From assembly GCA_009668975.1 (NCBI GenBank), contig SBEG01000003.1, positions 1 to 64,000 on the forward strand: a DNA stretch of 64,000 nt, given 5' to 3'. Below are positions 51,816 through 63,377 of the stretch, piece by piece. The notes below the pieces were generated by a model, which was not told the DNA's origin, searched no databases, and worked only from the letters and a program-made list of their open reading frames with translations. A program made the translations under genes and the position numbers. The DNA is from Deltaproteobacteria bacterium (GTDB taxonomy: Bacteria > Desulfobacterota > Desulfuromonadia > Geobacterales > Geobacteraceae). How positions within the stretch are numbered: the stretch's first letter is position 1; each line of letters starts with the position of its first letter.

Positions 51816-51989
51816 ATGGAGAGTGATAAGAGAAGACGGCTGGATCTGGCATTGGCCGCGGTCTGTGCCAGCTGCCCCCTGTGCCGGCATTCCCGCCGGA
51901 AACCTGATGGCTGGGCGAGCCGGATTGTGCGGAAGGTCGAAGCGCGGATCTGCCCCTTTTGCCGCGCCTATGCCAGAGTGCACGGCTGA
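51816..51989 (+). CDS. Small zinc-ribbon protein, 57 aa
   Basis: A short ORF beginning MESDKRRRLDLALAAVC with CASCPLCRHSRRKPDGW, then RICPFCRAYARVHG: two Cys pairs that fit a zinc ribbon. I recall similar small proteins in Geobacter genomes. A GGAGAGG site lies seven bases before the ATG. The longer overlapping readings in other frames lack these features. Confidence 0.65.
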   Translation: MESDKRRRLDLALAAVCASCPLCRHSRRKPDGWASRIVRKVEARICPFCRAYARVHG

Positions 51990-52043
51990 AGGCACAGTCT
52001 GCCTCGACCCGCCAGCAACGGTACTTTCAGGAGCACCGCATTC

Positions 52044-52499
52044 ATGCTGATGAAAATAGTTTCCGGAGGTCAAACAGGTGTCGATCGGGCCGCCCTCGAT
52101 GCCGGACTCGCGAGCGGCGTTCCTGTCGGTGGCTGCTGTCCGGCCGGGCGGCGTGCGGAAGATGGAATGATCCCTTCTTGCTACCCTCTGTTGGAGCTCG
52201 ACTCTCCGGTTTACGCCGTTCGAACCGAGCGGAATGTCGTTGATTCCGATGCTACCCTGGTATTGAACCGTGGCGAACTGGCCGATGGCACTGCTTTGAC
52301 TGTCCAGTTGGCACGGAAGCACCGGAAGCCCTTCCTGGTTGTGCAACTGGATGAGAATGCCGATCCGGTTGCCGTGGCTGAATGGATCCGCGAACGGGGG
52401 GTGAAGGTGCTGAACATTGCCGGTCCGCGTGAGTCGAAATGTCCCGGCATTCACGAATCTGCCTTGCAGTTCGTGCGGAAACTGTTACAGGAAAGGTAA
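52044..52499 (+). CDS. SLOG-superfamily putative molybdenum carrier protein
   Basis: 151 aa. The opening MKIVSGGQTGVDRAALDAGLASGVPVGGCCPAGRRAEDG is the family's nucleotide/ligand-binding loop, and TERNVVDSDATLVLNRGEL with NIAGPRESKCPGI completes the fold. Annotation as molybdenum carrier is by family and not directly tested. AGGAG lies ten bases before the ATG. Confidence 0.75.
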   Translation: MLMKIVSGGQTGVDRAALDAGLASGVPVGGCCPAGRRAEDGMIPSCYPLLELDSPVYAVRTERNVVDSDATLVLNRGELADGTALTVQLARKHRKPFLVVQLDENADPVAVAEWIRERGVKVLNIAGPRESKCPGIHESALQFVRKLLQER

Positions 52500-52535
52500 C
52501 TGCCAACTATTTTGCACTCTGCCAAGGAGTCCCAC

Positions 52536-53537
52536 ATGGAAAAGGAAATAAGATCCGCAACCGACCTGTTGACCCTCTCGAATGGTTACTGGCACACCTG
52601 TGCTCTCCATGCCGGGGTCAAGCTTGACCTCTTCACCGCTCTTTCCGCCTGTCCCTTTACCGCGGAGAAATTGGCCGAACTGGTTGACTGCGATGAGCGC
52701 GGACTTGGAATGCTGCTCCATGCCCTGACGGCCATGGGCTTGCTGGAAAGGATTGACGATTCTTATACGGTTGCCGCTATTTCCGCCGAATTTCTTTCAA
52801 AAACGTCGCCGCGCTACCTGGGTCATATCATCCTCCACCATCACTACCTGATGTCTTCCTGGTCTCATCTGGACGAGTCGGTGCGGAGTGGCGGCCCGGT
52901 CCGGGAGCTTTACCAGAGCGGAGATGAGAGTGCAATGCGGGAAAGTTTTGAGATGGGCATGTTTGACCTCGCCATGCAGATGGCCCCACGGATCGTGCCG
53001 CAGATCGATCTTGGCGGCCGTCGGCGGCTTCTGGACCTTGGGGGAGGACCCGGGACCTATGCCATGCATTTCTGTCAGCACAACCCCGGCCTTTCCGCCG
53101 TCGTCTTTGATCTTCCCTCGACCCGGCCATTTGCCGAGCAGACGATTGCCCGGTTCAATCTCTCCGGGCGGATTGATTTTGTTCAGGGTGACTTTCTGGC
53201 TGAGCCGCTGCAGGGGCCCTATGACGTTGCCTGGCTTTCCCATATTCTGCATGGGCAGTCCCCGGAAGAATGCGCGGTGGTCGTGGAAAGGGCGAAGGAG
53301 GCGCTTGAGCCGGGAGGGATGATTCTGATTCAGGAGTTCATTCTTGAAGATAGCCTGGATGGACCGGTTTTTCCGGCGCTTTTTTCTCTGAATATGCTCT
53401 TGGGTACCAAGGGTGGGCAGTCCTATTCCTGGGGGCAGTTGGAGGCGTTGCTGTCAGATGCAGGTTTCCGTAATCTGCACCGCCTGCCGCTGCAACTGCC
53501 TAATGGCGCCGGAGTGATTGCCGCCATCCGACCTTGA
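52536..53537 (+). CDS. SAM-dependent O-methyltransferase (family 2, dimerisation domain plus methyltransferase)
   Basis: 333 aa from MEKEIRSATD, with AAGGAG six bases upstream. The N-terminal winged-helix dimerisation domain (HAGVKLDLFTAL, ELVDCDERGLGMLLHALTAMGLLER) leads into the Rossmann domain with LLDLGGGPGTYAMHF and VVFDLPS. It acts on an unknown small molecule, as in plant- and polyketide-type O-methyltransferases. It is separate from the purC gene by a bidirectional terminator. Confidence 0.8.
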   Translation: MEKEIRSATDLLTLSNGYWHTCALHAGVKLDLFTALSACPFTAEKLAELVDCDERGLGMLLHALTAMGLLERIDDSYTVAAISAEFLSKTSPRYLGHIILHHHYLMSSWSHLDESVRSGGPVRELYQSGDESAMRESFEMGMFDLAMQMAPRIVPQIDLGGRRRLLDLGGGPGTYAMHFCQHNPGLSAVVFDLPSTRPFAEQTIARFNLSGRIDFVQGDFLAEPLQGPYDVAWLSHILHGQSPEECAVVVERAKEALEPGGMILIQEFILEDSLDGPVFPALFSLNMLLGTKGGQSYSWGQLEALLSDAGFRNLHRLPLQLPNGAGVIAAIRP

Positions 53538-53580
53538 CCTTGACAGTTCTTTCAGGGAGTGCGGCTCTCCAGTAGGGCAA

Positions 53581-53609
53581 AAAGCCCCGGAAATCATCTC
53601 CGGGGCTTT
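53581..53609. terminator. Bidirectional terminator between convergent genes
   Basis: AAAGCCCCGG and CCGGGGCTTT form a perfect 10-bp stem with a 9-base loop; A and T runs flank it on both strands. It ends both the O-methyltransferase and purC transcripts. Confidence 0.9.
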
Positions 53610-53616
53610 GCTGTAT

Positions 53617-54498
53617 TTACGCGGTAAGCTTTTCCAGCGCTTCCCGGTACTTTTCGGCGGTTTTCCGGATGATCTCTTCCGGGAGCGGCGGGGCCGGGGC
53701 CTGCTTGTCCCAGTCGAGGGTTTCGAGGTAGTCGCGCAGGAACTGCTTGTCAAAGCTGGGCTGGGAGCATCCCGGACGATACTCATCCTTCGGCCAGAAC
53801 CGGCTGGAATCGGGGGTGAGGCATTCATCGATGATAATCAGCCCGCCGTCGCAGATGCCGAACTCGAACTTGGTGTCGGCGATGATGATGCCGCGGTCGG
53901 CGGCAATTTCCCGGGCTTTGCAATAGATGTCGATGGTTGCCTTGCGGGCCTGTTCCGCGATGTCCTGCCCGCACAATTCGACCATCTTTTCAAAGGGGAT
54001 GTTTTCGTCGTGCTCGCCGAGTTCCGCCTTTGTGGATGGGGTGAAAATCGGTTCATCCAGGCGGGAAGACTCGCTGAGTCCCGCGGGGAGGGTGATGCCG
54101 CAGACGGCGCCGGTTTCCCGGTATTCCTTCCAGCCGGAGCCGGCCAGATAGCCGCGGACGATGCACTCCACCGGCAACGGACGGGCCTTTTTCACCAGCA
54201 TAGAGCGGCCTTTCAGTATCTCGGCGTATTTGGCGCACGCGGCGGGGAATTGGTTGACCTCGGTGGCGATGAGGTGGTTGGGAATGATGTCTTCCATCTG
54301 GCGGAACCAGTGGGCGGAAATCTGAGTAAGAACTTCTCCCTTGCCCGGGATCCCTTCGTTCATAATCACGTCAAAGGCGGAGATCCTGTCGGTGGTGACG
54401 ATGAGGAGCGCCTCGCCAAGGTCGTAAATATCGCGGACTTTGCCGCGTGCTGCCAAAGGAAGGTCGGGAAAATCGGTTGATAGAACGAGTTGTGTCAA
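53617..54498 (-). CDS. purC: SAICAR synthase (purine biosynthesis)
   Basis: 293 aa. Motifs: [107 protein letters not shown]. It converts CAIR and aspartate to SAICAR. It is a housekeeping gene, in the longer form found outside the E. coli group. Confidence 0.95.
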   Translation of the reverse strand: MTQLVLSTDFPDLPLAARGKVRDIYDLGEALLIVTTDRISAFDVIMNEGIPGKGEVLTQISAHWFRQMEDIIPNHLIATEVNQFPAACAKYAEILKGRSMLVKKARPLPVECIVRGYLAGSGWKEYRETGAVCGITLPAGLSESSRLDEPIFTPSTKAELGEHDENIPFEKMVELCGQDIAEQARKATIDIYCKAREIAADRGIIIADTKFEFGICDGGLIIIDECLTPDSSRFWPKDEYRPGCSQPSFDKQFLRDYLETLDWDKQAPAPPLPEEIIRKTAEKYREALEKLTA

Positions 54499-54590
54499 AG
54501 TGGCCTCCTGTTTTGTCCTGGAAATAGAGCGGGGATGCCAAATGGCATCCCCTTGAGTAGTTAGATCGGTTGAGGTGTGGAAGATACTTT

Positions 54591-56174
54591 TTAGTCGTTT
54601 GCCAGTGCGGGATTGATTTCGATCTTCGCTTTATCCCGAAGACCCTTTAACCAGGCCTCCTGGGCCTCTTGCTGTTTCTTCGGCAGCAGCGTTGCCCGGA
54701 TTTTTTCCTTTTCCTGGATGAAGCCGCCACGGTCGGCTTCGATCCGCTGTTTCAGGCGCACGGCATACCAGCGGCCGTTGACATTAAATGGCGCGGCGGC
54801 AACGGGGCTGGCGGGTTTCAGCTGAAAGGCAGTTTCCATGGCGTCTTTTGACGTGCCGATCTGGGGGATTTTGCCATCGCTTGCGTAGGTGAAGCTTCCT
54901 GTAGTCTGAAGTGCTCCCGAAAATTGATTGCTCCGCATTTTCTGCAGGGCTTCATCGGCCTTTTTCCGTGCCAGTTCAACCGACTTCTGAGCGAGCACCT
55001 TTTTCTCCACTTCGCCTTTGACCTTGGACAAGGGAGGGACAACGGACGGATTCCTGAGTGTCACCTTGAAGAGGTAAACCCCTTTTGAAGTTTCAACCGG
55101 TCCGCCCAGGTCTCCCTGTTTCGTGGCAAAAGCCTTTTTGATAAGCTCAGTTTCTCCGGCAAATGCTGCCGGAGGGTTCTGCAGCGTAAAAAGACCGCTT
55201 CCGGCAACCGGAACGCCGAGCATGCGGGCGGCACCGGCGAGATCGTTGGCGGCAAGGTTCTTGTTGAGGGCGACGGCGACCGTTTCATACGCCTGATTCG
55301 CCGCCTTGAATTTCAGGGCATCCTCTTTTACCCGCTCTTTGACTTCTTCGAAAGGAAGTATCCCGTCTTTGCCCTGGTAGCGGTCGATGTTTTTCTGATA
55401 GTAGGTCTGGATTTCTTCGCTGCTGATGGTAAGTGCCGGCGAGAGCTTGGCCGGATTCAACAGCAGGTAGTCGAGCTTGATTTCTTCCTTGGTCTTGAAG
55501 TCTTTCTCGTGCTGCTGGAGGTACGCGGTCAGTTCCTGTTCGGTTGCCGAAACGTTGCCTCGTACCTCTGCTGGTGAAAAGGAAACATACTGCAGTTCGA
55601 CTTTGTCATGTGTTTTCTTGAAGTAGTCGAGAAGGTCCTGGTCACTGAGGGTCACCTTGTCGGCGATTGATCTGCCGGCCTTGGAAATGGCGATGTCCTG
55701 TCGAACACTGTTTTCGAAGTTGCTGGTAGTGACGTGGTTCATTTTCAGGACTTGATCATAAAGATTTTTGTCGAAAACACCATCTTTCTGGAAGTACGGC
55801 ATCTTTGCAATTGCGTCCACCAGTTCGTCATCGGAGACCTTGATGCCCATGCGCTTGGCTTCCTGTCTGATCAGTGCCGAATTGATCAGATTGTCCAGAG
55901 TACTTTTGCGCAGATTCAGCAATTTCTCGATTTCGGGAGTAACCGGTTGACCGTAAATCTGCTGGAGCGAGTCTTTGGCGCGCTCGTAGTTTTTTACGTA
56001 CTCATCGTAGCTGATTTTTTCGCCGTTTACCTTCACTGCGTAGCCGGAACTGTCGAGACCTTCTTCACCTTTACCCCAAATGAGAAAGATTGTTCCAACA
56101 AAAGAGAGAACTATTACACCGAAAACGATTTTTATAATGATTGACTGCTTATACTTTCTCATGATTCCAAGCAT
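54591..56174 (-). CDS. ppiD: PpiD/SurA-type membrane-anchored peptidyl-prolyl isomerase
   Basis: 527 aa. An N-terminal anchor ([22 protein letters not shown]) is followed by the SurA-N-type chaperone region ([19 protein letters not shown], ...[18 protein letters not shown]). The parvulin domain near residues 250-370 is divergent, so chaperone function may outweigh isomerase activity. It helps outer-membrane proteins fold in the periplasm. The start [11 protein letters not shown] agrees with family members. It is divergent from mreB. Confidence 0.85.
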   Translation of the reverse strand: MLGIMRKYKQSIIIKIVFGVIVLSFVGTIFLIWGKGEEGLDSSGYAVKVNGEKISYDEYVKNYERAKDSLQQIYGQPVTPEIEKLLNLRKSTLDNLINSALIRQEAKRMGIKVSDDELVDAIAKMPYFQKDGVFDKNLYDQVLKMNHVTTSNFENSVRQDIAISKAGRSIADKVTLSDQDLLDYFKKTHDKVELQYVSFSPAEVRGNVSATEQELTAYLQQHEKDFKTKEEIKLDYLLLNPAKLSPALTISSEEIQTYYQKNIDRYQGKDGILPFEEVKERVKEDALKFKAANQAYETVAVALNKNLAANDLAGAARMLGVPVAGSGLFTLQNPPAAFAGETELIKKAFATKQGDLGGPVETSKGVYLFKVTLRNPSVVPPLSKVKGEVEKKVLAQKSVELARKKADEALQKMRSNQFSGALQTTGSFTYASDGKIPQIGTSKDAMETAFQLKPASPVAAAPFNVNGRWYAVRLKQRIEADRGGFIQEKEKIRATLLPKKQQEAQEAWLKGLRDKAKIEINPALAND

Positions 56175-56329
56175 TGCCTAAGGACTCCTTGTGAGGAAAT
56201 TATTGAGAAAAATTGCTAGGTAACGGGCGGCATACTAATATATTCAAGGCTTAAAAGCAACTGGAGATTGCCCCTATTTTCTTCCTTGCCAGCTGTTGCG
56301 GTTTTTGTTAGGATTCACCATTCAGCTAA

Positions 56330-57415
<1,086 letters not shown>

Positions 57416-57595
57416 TTCTGCCAGGACGAAGGTCTCCCGGCATTACCGGGACGATCGTTTTATCATGAACAGCTCCTTCTGTTCATTACAGGCACGGAAA
57501 ACCGCCCACCTGTTGTCGAACATTCTATCAGACTATCTCTGGAGTTCATGCCTCCGCTTGCGGAGGCCCCTGTCCCGCATCCCCGGAACACGTGC

Positions 57596-58630
57596 ATGAG
57601 CAGTGCTGGAACCGATATCATCATTCCTGTATGGAATAACCCTACAGAGACCCGTGAATGCCTTGCGTCTCTCGTGGAGCATTCCGCTGATTTCCGTCTG
57701 ATTCTCCTGGATACCGGCAGCGAGCCGGCAACCGAGCAGCTGCTTCATGAATTTGCCGATTTTCTGGACAACCGGGCACTGCTGATGCGCAGTGAAAGTG
57801 CCCAGGGATTTGTTGCTACGGTGAACCGTGGACTGGCAAGGGCCGAGGCGCCTCTTGCCGTGATAATGCGTTCGAGTACGCGCGTCACGTCCGGCTGGCT
57901 TGACCCGATCCTGGAAGCAGCATGCAAGACGGAGGCCGGGATTCTGGTTCCCTGCTTCGAGCCGTTCGGCTCAGGATCTTCTTCGACGAGAAAATGCGCT
58001 CGCGCTGCCGGAGAGGTACACCACGGCTCCTTTTCCGCCTTGGGAATAACGCGCGACCTTTATGCTGCCATCGGCGGTTTCGATGAAAGTCTCGACGGCG
58101 ATGTCTGGTGCCTGAAGGATTACTCGCGTCGAGCCGGCCGGGCCGGATTCACCACCCTTCGTGTAGCCGGACCGCCGCTTCACTCCCGGGAAACAATCAC
58201 CTATGGGTCACGTGAGCGCCGGGAAAAAATGGTCAGAGAAAGCATCGCTGCCTATACCGCCCGCTGGGGGGAGGCGCGGTTTTTTTGTGCCTTTTTTGCC
58301 TCCCGCACTGATCAGGAGACTCTCGGGAAGGCTTTTGCCGCCATGTTGACAGCTGCCCGCCGCGGCCATCATTTTTTTGTCTACGCCTCTCCTTCCGTGT
58401 ATCGCCTGATCCTGTCCGCCTCACTTCACCTGCTTCATGAAACTATCCTGGTGCATAAACTTCCCCGGATCTTCCCTCAGCGAGCCTGTCGTACCGCCTT
58501 TGCCCGGATCCAAGCCCGTCATTGTGACGTTTCCGTGCTGACCGGTCTGGATGGTCTTCTTGACCTTGAGGATGAAAAACGGGTTTCCTTTGCCGAAGTT
58601 GAAAAGAGTATTTCTGCCGCGGAGGTCTGA
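57596..58630 (+). CDS. Family 2 glycosyltransferase
   Basis: 344 aa. The GT-A fold begins IIIPVWNNPTETRECLASL; the aspartate of the sugar-nucleotide site is reflected in LDTGSEPAT, but the usual DXD is not obvious (VIMRSSTRVTSGWLDP, where the family has an N-D-D pattern). GGFDESLDGDVWCLKDYSRRAGRAGF is the typical GT2 acceptor motif. Probably an LPS or glycan transferase linked to the heptose genes downstream. The start could also be 57548, upstream in frame, which has GGAG three bases before it. Confidence 0.7.
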   Translation: MSSAGTDIIIPVWNNPTETRECLASLVEHSADFRLILLDTGSEPATEQLLHEFADFLDNRALLMRSESAQGFVATVNRGLARAEAPLAVIMRSSTRVTSGWLDPILEAACKTEAGILVPCFEPFGSGSSSTRKCARAAGEVHHGSFSALGITRDLYAAIGGFDESLDGDVWCLKDYSRRAGRAGFTTLRVAGPPLHSRETITYGSRERREKMVRESIAAYTARWGEARFFCAFFASRTDQETLGKAFAAMLTAARRGHHFFVYASPSVYRLILSASLHLLHETILVHKLPRIFPQRACRTAFARIQARHCDVSVLTGLDGLLDLEDEKRVSFAEVEKSISAAEV

Positions 58631-59218
58631 ATGAAAGAGAGAATAAAAGCCGTATTCCTCTCACATCGTGAGGTTATGGATGCTCTGGAACGTGAACTGG
58701 GCCCGAAGATTGTCCAGGCTGCGAATCTGCTTGTGGATTCCTTCCGGAGCGGGAAAAAAATTCTTGTCATGGGAAACGGCGGCTCTGCTGCCGATGCCCA
58801 GCATCTGGCAGGGGAGATTGTCGGCCGTTTCCGCCTTGAGCGGCGAGGTCTGCCGGCCATAGCCCTGAGTACCGATTCCTCGATTCTTACCGCGGTGGGT
58901 AATGACTACGGTTTCGAGGCGATCTTCAGCCGTCAGGTGGAGGCGCTTGCCCAGGAAGGTGATGTGGTGATCGGCATTTCCACCAGCGGCTCATCTCCGA
59001 ATGTGCTTTCCGCTTTGCGCCTCGCCCGCGAAATGGGGTGCCGGACCCTGGGCCTGCTCGGCAAGGATGGCGGAAGCATCCGGGAGCTGGTTGACATAGA
59101 TCTGACGGTACCGGGGCAGGATACGCCGCGCATCCAGGAAGGTCACATCACGATAATTCACATTCTCTGCGAGTTGGTTGAGCAGGCGCTGTTCGGGGAG
59201 AAAATAAATGAAATATAA
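58631..59218 (+). CDS. gmhA: Sedoheptulose-7-phosphate isomerase
   Basis: 195 aa, a SIS-domain protein. [20 protein letters not shown] is the GmhA signature, and the Glu and His of the active site are found in AGEIVGRF and [16 protein letters not shown]. It makes D-glycero-D-manno-heptose 7-phosphate, the first step to ADP-heptose for LPS. The ATG immediately follows the glycosyltransferase stop. The 3' end overlaps the next gene by 11 bases. Confidence 0.95.
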   Translation: MKERIKAVFLSHREVMDALERELGPKIVQAANLLVDSFRSGKKILVMGNGGSAADAQHLAGEIVGRFRLERRGLPAIALSTDSSILTAVGNDYGFEAIFSRQVEALAQEGDVVIGISTSGSSPNVLSALRLAREMGCRTLGLLGKDGGSIRELVDIDLTVPGQDTPRIQEGHITIIHILCELVEQALFGEKINEI

Positions 59219-60179
59219 ACCGCTGGATCTGGCCGGGGTAAAGACCTATCCGCTTGCGGAGCGTTCCAACAAGATGGTGATGACACGGGATGCCGCCGCC
59301 GGGGTCCGGCCGGGGATGTCGGTGGACGAACTGCTGCGTTCCATGCCGGCCCAGCTGGGCTCGCAAAACCTCCTGGCGGTGATCAATGCCGTGGTTGCGG
59401 CCCGAGCCGCGGGAAAGCCGGTGGTGCTGGCGATGGGCGGGCACGTGATCAAGTGCGGACTCCAGCCGGTGCTGAAGAACCTGATCGAAGCGGGCGCCAT
59501 TACCGCCTTTGCCGTCAACGGTTCGGTCGCCATTCACGACTACGAGCTTTCCCTGATCGGCGAAACAAGTGAGGATGTGGGCAAGGTGCTGCACTGCGGA
59601 CTGTTCGGCATGGCCGAAGAAACCGGACGGGACATCAATCGTGCCCTTCGTGAGGGCGTTGCCCGCGGGATCGGTTTCGGCGAAGCCGTCGGCCAGTTTA
59701 TCCTCGATAACGGCAATCCCCACAAGGATTGGAGTCTCCTGGCAACCTGCCGGGAACACGATATCCCCGTTACCGTCCACGTGGCGATCGGTACTGATAT
59801 CGTCCACCAGCATCCGACCGCCGATGGTGCGGTGATCGGTCAGGCTTCTTATACCGATTTCCGGATTTTTGCCTCGGTGATTTCCGAGCTGGGCGATGGT
59901 GGTGTCTATCTCAATGTGGGCAGTGCGGTGCTTCTCCCCGAGGTGTTTCTCAAGGCGCTCTCCATCGTGCAGAACCTCGGCCACCACGTGGATAATTTCA
60001 CCACGGCGAACTTCGACATGCAGCAGCACTACCGCCCGCTGCAGAACGTGGTGAAGAGACCCACCTCCGGCGCGAGCAAGGGTTATACCGTTACCGGCCA
60101 CCATGAAATCATGATTCCCCTGCTGGCGGCAGGCATTCTTGACCGCCTGGGGAGTATCCCGGATTCTACAGGAGGGTAA
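59208..60179 (+). CDS. Uncharacterised deoxyhypusine synthase-like protein of the heptose operon
   Basis: 323 aa. The sequence has a Rossmann-like beta-alpha pattern ([45 protein letters not shown]) and a His-rich C-terminal part ([22 protein letters not shown]). The NG-x5-HD-E-x-SEDV region recalls deoxyhypusine synthase-like proteins, but function is unproven. It sits between gmhA and hldE with an 11-base overlap, so a role in the heptose or sugar-nucleotide pathway is likely. Confidence 0.6.
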   Translation: MKYKPLDLAGVKTYPLAERSNKMVMTRDAAAGVRPGMSVDELLRSMPAQLGSQNLLAVINAVVAARAAGKPVVLAMGGHVIKCGLQPVLKNLIEAGAITAFAVNGSVAIHDYELSLIGETSEDVGKVLHCGLFGMAEETGRDINRALREGVARGIGFGEAVGQFILDNGNPHKDWSLLATCREHDIPVTVHVAIGTDIVHQHPTADGAVIGQASYTDFRIFASVISELGDGGVYLNVGSAVLLPEVFLKALSIVQNLGHHVDNFTTANFDMQQHYRPLQNVVKRPTSGASKGYTVTGHHEIMIPLLAAGILDRLGSIPDSTGG

Positions 60180-60184
60180 AGAAA

Positions 60185-61657
60185 ATGCCCATGGATCGCA
60201 AAGATGCTGAATCGATATTCATGCGGGTGAAGGGTCTCCGCGCCCTGGTTATTGGCGACCTGATGCTTGACGAGTATCTCTGGGGCAAGGCCGAACGCAT
60301 CTCTCCCGAGGCGCCGGTGCAGGTGGTGGATGTGCGTCGCGAGGATATGCGGCTCGGCGGCGCCGGGAACGTCGTGAATAATCTCGTGGCCTTCGGTGCG
60401 TGCGTTTCCATCTGCAGCGTGATCGGCGGCGACGAGAACGGCACGGTTCTGCGCCACGCCTTTACCGGCAAGGGCGTGGATGTATCGGGTGTCTTCGAGG
60501 ACCCGATGCGCATGACCAGCAAAAAGACCCGGGTGCTCGCCGCCAATCAGCAGATTGTCCGGATCGACCGGGAAACCCGGGAAGAAATTTCTCCGGAGTT
60601 TGAAGAAATGATTCTGGCCCATGTCAGAGATACTCGCAACATCTGGGATCTTTTCCTGATTTCCGACTACGGCAAGGGACTGCTTACCTCACGGGTGCTT
60701 TCCGGTGTGATTGCTTCCGCCCAGGAGCGGGGTATTCCGGTAATCGTCGATCCGAAGGGGAGCGATTATCGCAAGTACCGCGGCGCCACCATCATTACCC
60801 CGAATCGCAAAGAGGCCGAGGTCGCCTCGCATATCGCCATAACTGACGCTGAGAGCCTCAACCGGGCCGCGGACTTCCTGCTGGCCGAAGGTGAGTACCA
60901 GGCACTGCTGATTACGCGGAGTTCCGAGGGGATGTCGCTTTTCCTGAATGCCGGAGAGGAGGTCCACATACCGACCGTGGCGCGGGAGGTGTACGATGTT
61001 ACCGGGGCCGGGGATACGGTGGTGGCAACCTTCGGGGTCGGTCTGGCCTGCGGGCTTTCCTTTGAGAGGGCGGCGCAACTTGCCAATGTGGCGGCGGGGA
61101 TCGTGGTCGGCAAGGTCGGGACGTCGACGGTTTCTCCCGAAGAGATTATCGGATCCATCAGTCACGAGCACCAGGACAGCGATATCAAAATCAAGAACCT
61201 GGACGCTCTTGCTTCCTGCATCGAGGAAGAAAAAAGGAAAGGGAAGCGCATTGCCTTTACCAATGGCTGTTTTGACCTGCTGCACGTGGGGCATGTCAAG
61301 TATCTGCAGAAGGCCAGGACCTACGGTGACCTCCTGATTCTCGGCCTGAACAGCGATGCCTCTATTCGCCGCCTGAAGGGGGAAAAACGGCCCCTGATCG
61401 GTCAGAGCGAGAGGGCGCACATTCTTGCGGCCCTCGACTGTATCGACTATGTCGTGATCTTCGACGAGGACACCCCGATCAGACTTCTCGAGACCCTGCG
61501 TCCTCACGTTCTGGTCAAGGGAGCGGATTATACCCCGGACCGGGTGGTGGGTAAGGATTTGGTCGAGTCGTACGGCGGCAGGGTTGAACTGGTGGAGTTC
61601 GTTGACGGCAAGTCCACGACCAATATCATCGAAAAGATTCTCCAGAATTACAGTTAA
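60185..61657 (+). CDS. hldE: Bifunctional heptose 7-phosphate kinase / heptose 1-phosphate adenylyltransferase
   Basis: 490 aa. The PfkB-type kinase half has RLGGAGNVVNNLVAFGA and DVTGAGDTVVATF. The nucleotidyltransferase half begins near residue 357 with FTNGCFDLLHVGHVKYLQKA (HxGH) and ends GKSTTNIIEKI. It phosphorylates heptose 7-phosphate and later transfers the adenylyl group to give ADP-heptose. AGGAGG lies nine bases before the ATG. Confidence 0.95.
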   Translation: MPMDRKDAESIFMRVKGLRALVIGDLMLDEYLWGKAERISPEAPVQVVDVRREDMRLGGAGNVVNNLVAFGACVSICSVIGGDENGTVLRHAFTGKGVDVSGVFEDPMRMTSKKTRVLAANQQIVRIDRETREEISPEFEEMILAHVRDTRNIWDLFLISDYGKGLLTSRVLSGVIASAQERGIPVIVDPKGSDYRKYRGATIITPNRKEAEVASHIAITDAESLNRAADFLLAEGEYQALLITRSSEGMSLFLNAGEEVHIPTVAREVYDVTGAGDTVVATFGVGLACGLSFERAAQLANVAAGIVVGKVGTSTVSPEEIIGSISHEHQDSDIKIKNLDALASCIEEEKRKGKRIAFTNGCFDLLHVGHVKYLQKARTYGDLLILGLNSDASIRRLKGEKRPLIGQSERAHILAALDCIDYVVIFDEDTPIRLLETLRPHVLVKGADYTPDRVVGKDLVESYGGRVELVEFVDGKSTTNIIEKILQNYS

Positions 61658-61670
61658 CGGCAGTGATGAT

Positions 61671-61734
61671 GTAGGGGCGCTGCTTGCCGCGCCCGATCGA
61701 TCTCACAACAGGGCGCGGCAAGCAGCGCCCCTAC
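61671..61734. repeat. Large perfect inverted repeat between hldE and gmhB
   Basis: Two 24-base arms starting GTAGGGGCGCTGCTTGCCGC, separated by 16 bases. The element is GC-rich and typical of dispersed hairpin repeats. It has no U-tract. It ends one base before the gmhB ribosome site, so it may affect gmhB translation or mRNA processing. Confidence 0.85.
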
Positions 61735-61743
61735 AGGAGTATT

Positions 61744-62340
61744 GTGTCGGCAATGGTTGCGGATAATGCCGGAAAAACCTTGCAACGGGCGGTGTTCCTC
61801 GATCGGGACGGGGTCATCAATGTCGAGAAAGGCTATCTGCACCGGATCGAGGACTTCGAGTTCCTGCCCGGGGTTCCCCTGGCCCTGCGTCTCCTGAAGG
61901 AGGCAGGTTTTCTGCTGGTCGTGGTCACCAATCAGTCCGGCGTTGCGCGTGGCTACTATTCACTGGAGACTGTCCACGAGCTTCATCGTCATCTGCAGAG
62001 CGAGTTGGTGGTTGCCGGGGTTACGATTGATGGTTTCTATATCTGCCCCCATCATCCGGAGCACGGATCGGCTGATTCCGCGGGAGAATGTAACTGCCGC
62101 AAGCCGCTGCCCGGCATGATAGAAAGGGCCATCTCCGATTTCCGGATTGATCCCACCCGCTCCTATCTGATCGGTGACAAGTTGAGCGACATTGAGGCCG
62201 GTCGTGCCGCCGGCTGCCGCTCACTGCTGGTGCGGACCGGGTATGGTGCTGCAGTCGTGCAGTCTGTCCCGCAGGATGTCACCATCGTGGACGATCTTCC
62301 GGCCGCTGCCCGATTCATTCTTGGCGAGGAAATTTCCTGA
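61744..62340 (+). CDS. gmhB: D-glycero-beta-D-manno-heptose-1,7-bisphosphate 7-phosphatase
   Basis: 198 aa if started at GTG 61744 (AGGAG four bases upstream); ATG 61753 is possible but lies 13 bases from the site. The HAD nucleophile and acid pair is FLDRDGVIN, and the phosphatase insert is a zinc-binding CPHHPEHGSADSAGECNCRKP. It removes the 7-phosphate from the bisphosphate made by HldE. Confidence 0.9.
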   Translation: MSAMVADNAGKTLQRAVFLDRDGVINVEKGYLHRIEDFEFLPGVPLALRLLKEAGFLLVVVTNQSGVARGYYSLETVHELHRHLQSELVVAGVTIDGFYICPHHPEHGSADSAGECNCRKPLPGMIERAISDFRIDPTRSYLIGDKLSDIEAGRAAGCRSLLVRTGYGAAVVQSVPQDVTIVDDLPAAARFILGEEIS

Positions 62341-62401
62341 AATTGATCGACGTAGCAAGTTGGCCAATGCGGCTGAATCTTCGGTCAGCAAAGATAATAA
62401 T

Positions 62402-62429
62402 TTGACGGTTTTTCTTTCCCTGTGATAAT
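62402..62429 (+). promoter_or_regulatory. Promoter for the dTDP-sugar genes
   Basis: TTGACG (62402-62407) and GATAAT (62424-62429), spacer 16, with an extended TGT before the -10. It lies 60 bases upstream of rfbA. Confidence 0.6.
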
Positions 62430-62488
62430 AAACAGGGAGCGCTGAATATTCCCGCAACTCCACGAATGTACTGAAGGTGTTCACGAAT

Positions 62489-63376
62489 ATGGCGATAAAA
62501 AAAGGTATTATCCTTGCTGGCGGTGCCGGTAGCCGGCTCTACCCGTTGACCCTTGTTGCCAGCAAGCAGTTGCAGCCGGTCTATGACAAGCCGATGATCT
62601 ACTACCCGTTGGCGACGCTGATGATGGCGGGACTGCGGGACATTCTGATCATCTCCACACCCCAGGACACCCCGCGCTTTCAGGCGCTGCTCGGAGACGG
62701 CTCCCGCTGGGGAATCCGGATCAGCTACCGGGTTCAGCCGGAGCCGAAGGGGATTGCCCAGGCATTCCTGATTGGTGAGGAATTTATCGGCAATGATGCG
62801 GTCTGCCTGATCCTCGGCGATAATCTCTTTTATGGCAAGATGGATCTCCACAAGGCCGTGGCGGAGTTTGAAAGCGGCGCAAAGATCTTCGGCTACTACG
62901 TGCAGGATCCGGAACGCTACGGGGTGGTCGAGTTTGACGAGACCGGGAAGGCGATCGGTATCGAAGAGAAGCCGGCGAAACCCAAGACCCATTATGCCGT
63001 GCCGGGACTCTATCTCTACGACAACAAAGTGGTGGAAATCACCAAGACGATGCGTCCTTCGGCCCGGGGCGAACTGGAGATTACCGATCTGAATCTCGAT
63101 TATCTGCGACGCGGGCAGCTGCGGGTCGAGAAGTTGGGCCGGGGCATTGCCTGGCTTGACACCGGTACGCACCAGAGTCTGCTCGAGGCCAGTCATTTTA
63201 TCGGGACCCTTGAGGCGCGGCAAGGGCTGAAAATCGCCTGTCTGGAAGAGATTGCCTTCCGTCTCGGCTTCATCGATGCCGCCGGAATGGAAAAGACGAT
63301 TGCCGAGACGCCGAAATCAGGGTATCGTGACTACCTTGCCCGGGTCTTTACGGAAATAGTGCACAAGGAGTTGTGA
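62489..63376 (+). CDS. rfbA: Glucose-1-phosphate thymidylyltransferase
   Basis: 295 aa from [12 protein letters not shown] (an upstream GTG is possible). [36 protein letters not shown] is the nucleotide-binding signature; [28 protein letters not shown] and [13 protein letters not shown] follow. It makes dTDP-glucose, the first step toward dTDP-rhamnose and related sugars. Confidence 0.95.
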   Translation: MAIKKGIILAGGAGSRLYPLTLVASKQLQPVYDKPMIYYPLATLMMAGLRDILIISTPQDTPRFQALLGDGSRWGIRISYRVQPEPKGIAQAFLIGEEFIGNDAVCLILGDNLFYGKMDLHKAVAEFESGAKIFGYYVQDPERYGVVEFDETGKAIGIEEKPAKPKTHYAVPGLYLYDNKVVEITKTMRPSARGELEITDLNLDYLRRGQLRVEKLGRGIAWLDTGTHQSLLEASHFIGTLEARQGLKIACLEEIAFRLGFIDAAGMEKTIAETPKSGYRDYLARVFTEIVHKEL

Positions 63377-63377
63377 A

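Noticed and set aside
59148..60104. 318-codon frame opposite the heptose operon
   Set aside because: Shadow of the deoxyhypusine-synthase-like gene; no recognisable motif.
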